Shown here one piece after another: positions 62,770-64,000 of a stretch of 64,000 bases of DNA (position 1 is its first letter; each line of letters begins with the position of its first letter). Position numbers and translations under genes: made by a program. This stretch comes from Rhizobium croatiense (GTDB taxonomy: Bacteria > Pseudomonadota > Alphaproteobacteria > Rhizobiales > Rhizobiaceae): contig NZ_JAILYJ010000016.1 in the NCBI RefSeq assembly GCF_019793465.1, forward strand, positions 1-64,000, in the 5' to 3' direction. The notes below the pieces were generated by a model. The model did not search any database. It was not told the DNA's origin and saw only the letters and a program-made list of their open reading frames with translations.

Positions 62770-63003
62770 TCCTGTCCCTTCGAGATGCACAGCTTTTGCT
62801 GCTTTGGGCCGCTAGAACGAAGCCGTTCGGGGGCGAGGAATGCCGGTGCCGGAAGTTAACCCCACCGATCGGAAACCATGTCATCCTTGTGCTTCGCATT
62901 CCATAGTGATGGAGCGTGGTTAATTTTCGCTATATAAGTGAGAGCGCTTATATGTCAGAAGTTGAAAAAAGCGACGGTTTGGCCGAGGCGTGCGTGTATC
63001 GAC

Positions 63004-63030
63004 AAAAAAACCGCCCTTACGGGCGGTTTT
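63004..63030 (-). terminator. Rho-independent terminator of cheW
   Basis: AAAACCGCCC / GGGCGGTTTT stem (63007-63016 with 63021-63030) and TTAC loop. On the - strand it ends in a run of seven T residues 24 bases after the cheW stop. Confidence 0.92.
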
Positions 63031-63054
63031 CAGCATCCGCAGCATTTAGATGAT

Positions 63055-63531
63055 TTACGCCGCCAGTTCGTCCGCCTCATTTTCCTTGAACATCTTGGAG
63101 AGGTTCAGGAAGCAGATCATGCCGTTTTCCGACGCAATGATGCCTTCGCAATAGGCGCGGTCGAAGGAGGCGGTCACCTCGGGCACCGGCTGAACCTGGC
63201 TGGAGGAGATGGTGAGGATATCCGAGACGCGGTCGACGAGCATGCCGATCACCATGCTGTGAACTTCGGCGACGACGATGGCGCTACGCTCGTTGGCGAC
63301 GGTGCTCTTCATGCCGAGCTTGTAGGCGAGATCGATAATCGGGATCACCGAGCCGCGCAGGTTCATGACGCCGATGACATCGGCCGGTGCATGCGGGATC
63401 GGCGTCGACGGCGCCCAGCCGCGGATTTCGCGGATGGTCGTGGTCTTGACGCAGAATTCCTGATCATGCAGGCGGAAGGCAATGATCTCGAGCGTATCGC
63501 CGCTGAAGCTAGTGGAATTGATCGTGGCCAT
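63055..63531 (-). CDS. cheW: Chemotaxis coupling protein CheW
   Basis: 158 residues. Family blocks: EIIAFRLHDQEFCVKTTTIR at the start, then IPHAPADVIGVMNLRGSVIP, IDLAYKLGM, and a late VDRVSDILTIS. It links chemoreceptors to the CheA kinase. The ATG at 63531 (MATINSTS) is chosen over one five codons upstream. It stands apart from a full che operon and follows, on the same strand, upstream of the PAS receptor gene, so it may serve that receptor. Confidence 0.95.
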   Translation of the reverse strand: MATINSTSFSGDTLEIIAFRLHDQEFCVKTTTIREIRGWAPSTPIPHAPADVIGVMNLRGSVIPIIDLAYKLGMKSTVANERSAIVVAEVHSMVIGMLVDRVSDILTISSSQVQPVPEVTASFDRAYCEGIIASENGMICFLNLSKMFKENEADELAA

Positions 63532-63727
63532 TAGAATTCTTCCCAACTGTCGTAAGCCAAAGCAGAAGCGAGTGCGCCCCTATTGGCGCTGATGCGCTTT
63601 GCCTTCACACCACGCGATGGCTTTGCATTCGGCGAAGCATCGTTACGGTTACGACGACATTAGCGAAAGAGTGTTGCCCAAATCTAAATCGGAAACCGGA
63701 TTACCCGGGTTTCAGTCTCGATTTACG

Positions 63728-64000
63728 TCAGCCGATCGTCTTTTCGATCTGCGAGACCGCCCAGTCGACCTGTTCCCTTGAGATGATCAACGGCGGGGCG
63801 AGGCGGATCGTATGGTCGTGGGTGTCCTTGGCGAGAAGGCCGCGCTCCTTCAGCGCATGGCAATATTGGCGTGCCCCGCCGGCTTCGGGTTCGAGCTCGA
63901 CGGCCATCATCAGACCGCGGCCGCGCACATCGCGGACGATGTTCGAGCGCATCGACCTCAGGCCTTCGAGGAAATAGTCGCCCATCGCTGCGGCGTTTTC
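63728..64000 (-). CDS. rocD: Ornithine aminotransferase, C-terminal part (runs off the window)
   Basis: The last 90 codons of a gene whose start lies beyond the right edge. YFLEGLRSMRSNIVRDVRGR, GLMMAVELEPEAGGARQYCH and ALKERGLLAKDTHDHTIRLA with PPLIISREQVDWA fit ornithine-oxo-acid transaminases, class III PLP enzymes that make glutamate semialdehyde. The active-site Lys is outside the window. Acetylornithine aminotransferases are the main alternative, but the KDTHDHTIR segment favours ornithine aminotransferase. Stop TGA at 63728-63730. Confidence 0.85.
   Translation of the reverse strand, partial: ENAAAMGDYFLEGLRSMRSNIVRDVRGRGLMMAVELEPEAGGARQYCHALKERGLLAKDTHDHTIRLAPPLIISREQVDWAVSQIEKTIG

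Overview
The window (GC-rich, about 60 percent) reads as chromosome of a Rhizobium of the leguminosarum/etli group. The reasons are the gene order sdhCDAB - omp19-type lipoprotein - zapE - mdh - sucCDAB - lpdA, the split atpHAGDC operon without atpBEF, the ExoY/PssA-type sugar transferase, and copies of intergenic palindromic repeats of a kind common in Rhizobiaceae. The species assignment rests on recall of protein and gene-order similarity, not on a search.

Layout. 1-979: end of a methyltransferase gene and a small secreted protein. 1395-19397: a TCA-cycle block on the + strand (succinate dehydrogenase, malate dehydrogenase, succinyl-CoA synthetase, 2-oxoglutarate dehydrogenase E1/E2, E3), with small unrelated genes between (nucleotidyltransferase, Omp19-like lipoprotein, ZapE ATPase, YciI-like protein, a DUF4241-like protein, an SDR, an internally deleted LysE transporter). 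A strong terminator closes it. 19502-30754: a self-contained catabolic island with two divergent transcription units. On the - strand a GntR regulator leads three enolase-superfamily proteins. On the + strand a CUT1 sugar ABC transporter is followed by a fourth enolase-superfamily protein and an RraA-like aldolase.

30854-38821: TraB/GumN protein, XerC, a PlsC-type acyltransferase, two decayed genes (a frameshifted GNAT and the C-terminal stump of a GMC oxidoreductase), a DHDPS-family aldolase, PriA and a small membrane protein. 39076-44180: ATP synthase F1 operon atpHAGDC with an extra 79-residue four-cysteine protein between atpD and atpC. 44421-46546: surface-polysaccharide genes.

46636-49646: thiXZY pyrimidine transporter under a TPP riboswitch, with a palindromic repeat that has supplied the end of thiZ. 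49734-51346: soxR, a canonical SoxR box whose promoter points away from soxR into a structured, terminator-bounded stretch with no convincing gene (candidate small RNA), and an SDR. 51449-60894: ArsR and LysR regulators, the NAD-dependent formate dehydrogenase operon fdsGBA-fdhD-fdsD and an oxalate/formate-type MFS carrier. 61009-64000: a soluble PAS-PAS chemoreceptor, CheW and the end of an ornithine aminotransferase gene.

Points most worth following: the four-member enolase-superfamily island with four different active-site signatures; the SoxR-driven candidate RNA and the pseudoknot it could form; the four-cysteine protein coupled into the ATP synthase operon; a repeat element turned into protein sequence in ThiZ; and a hairpin that would bring the distant sucA ribosome binding site into position.
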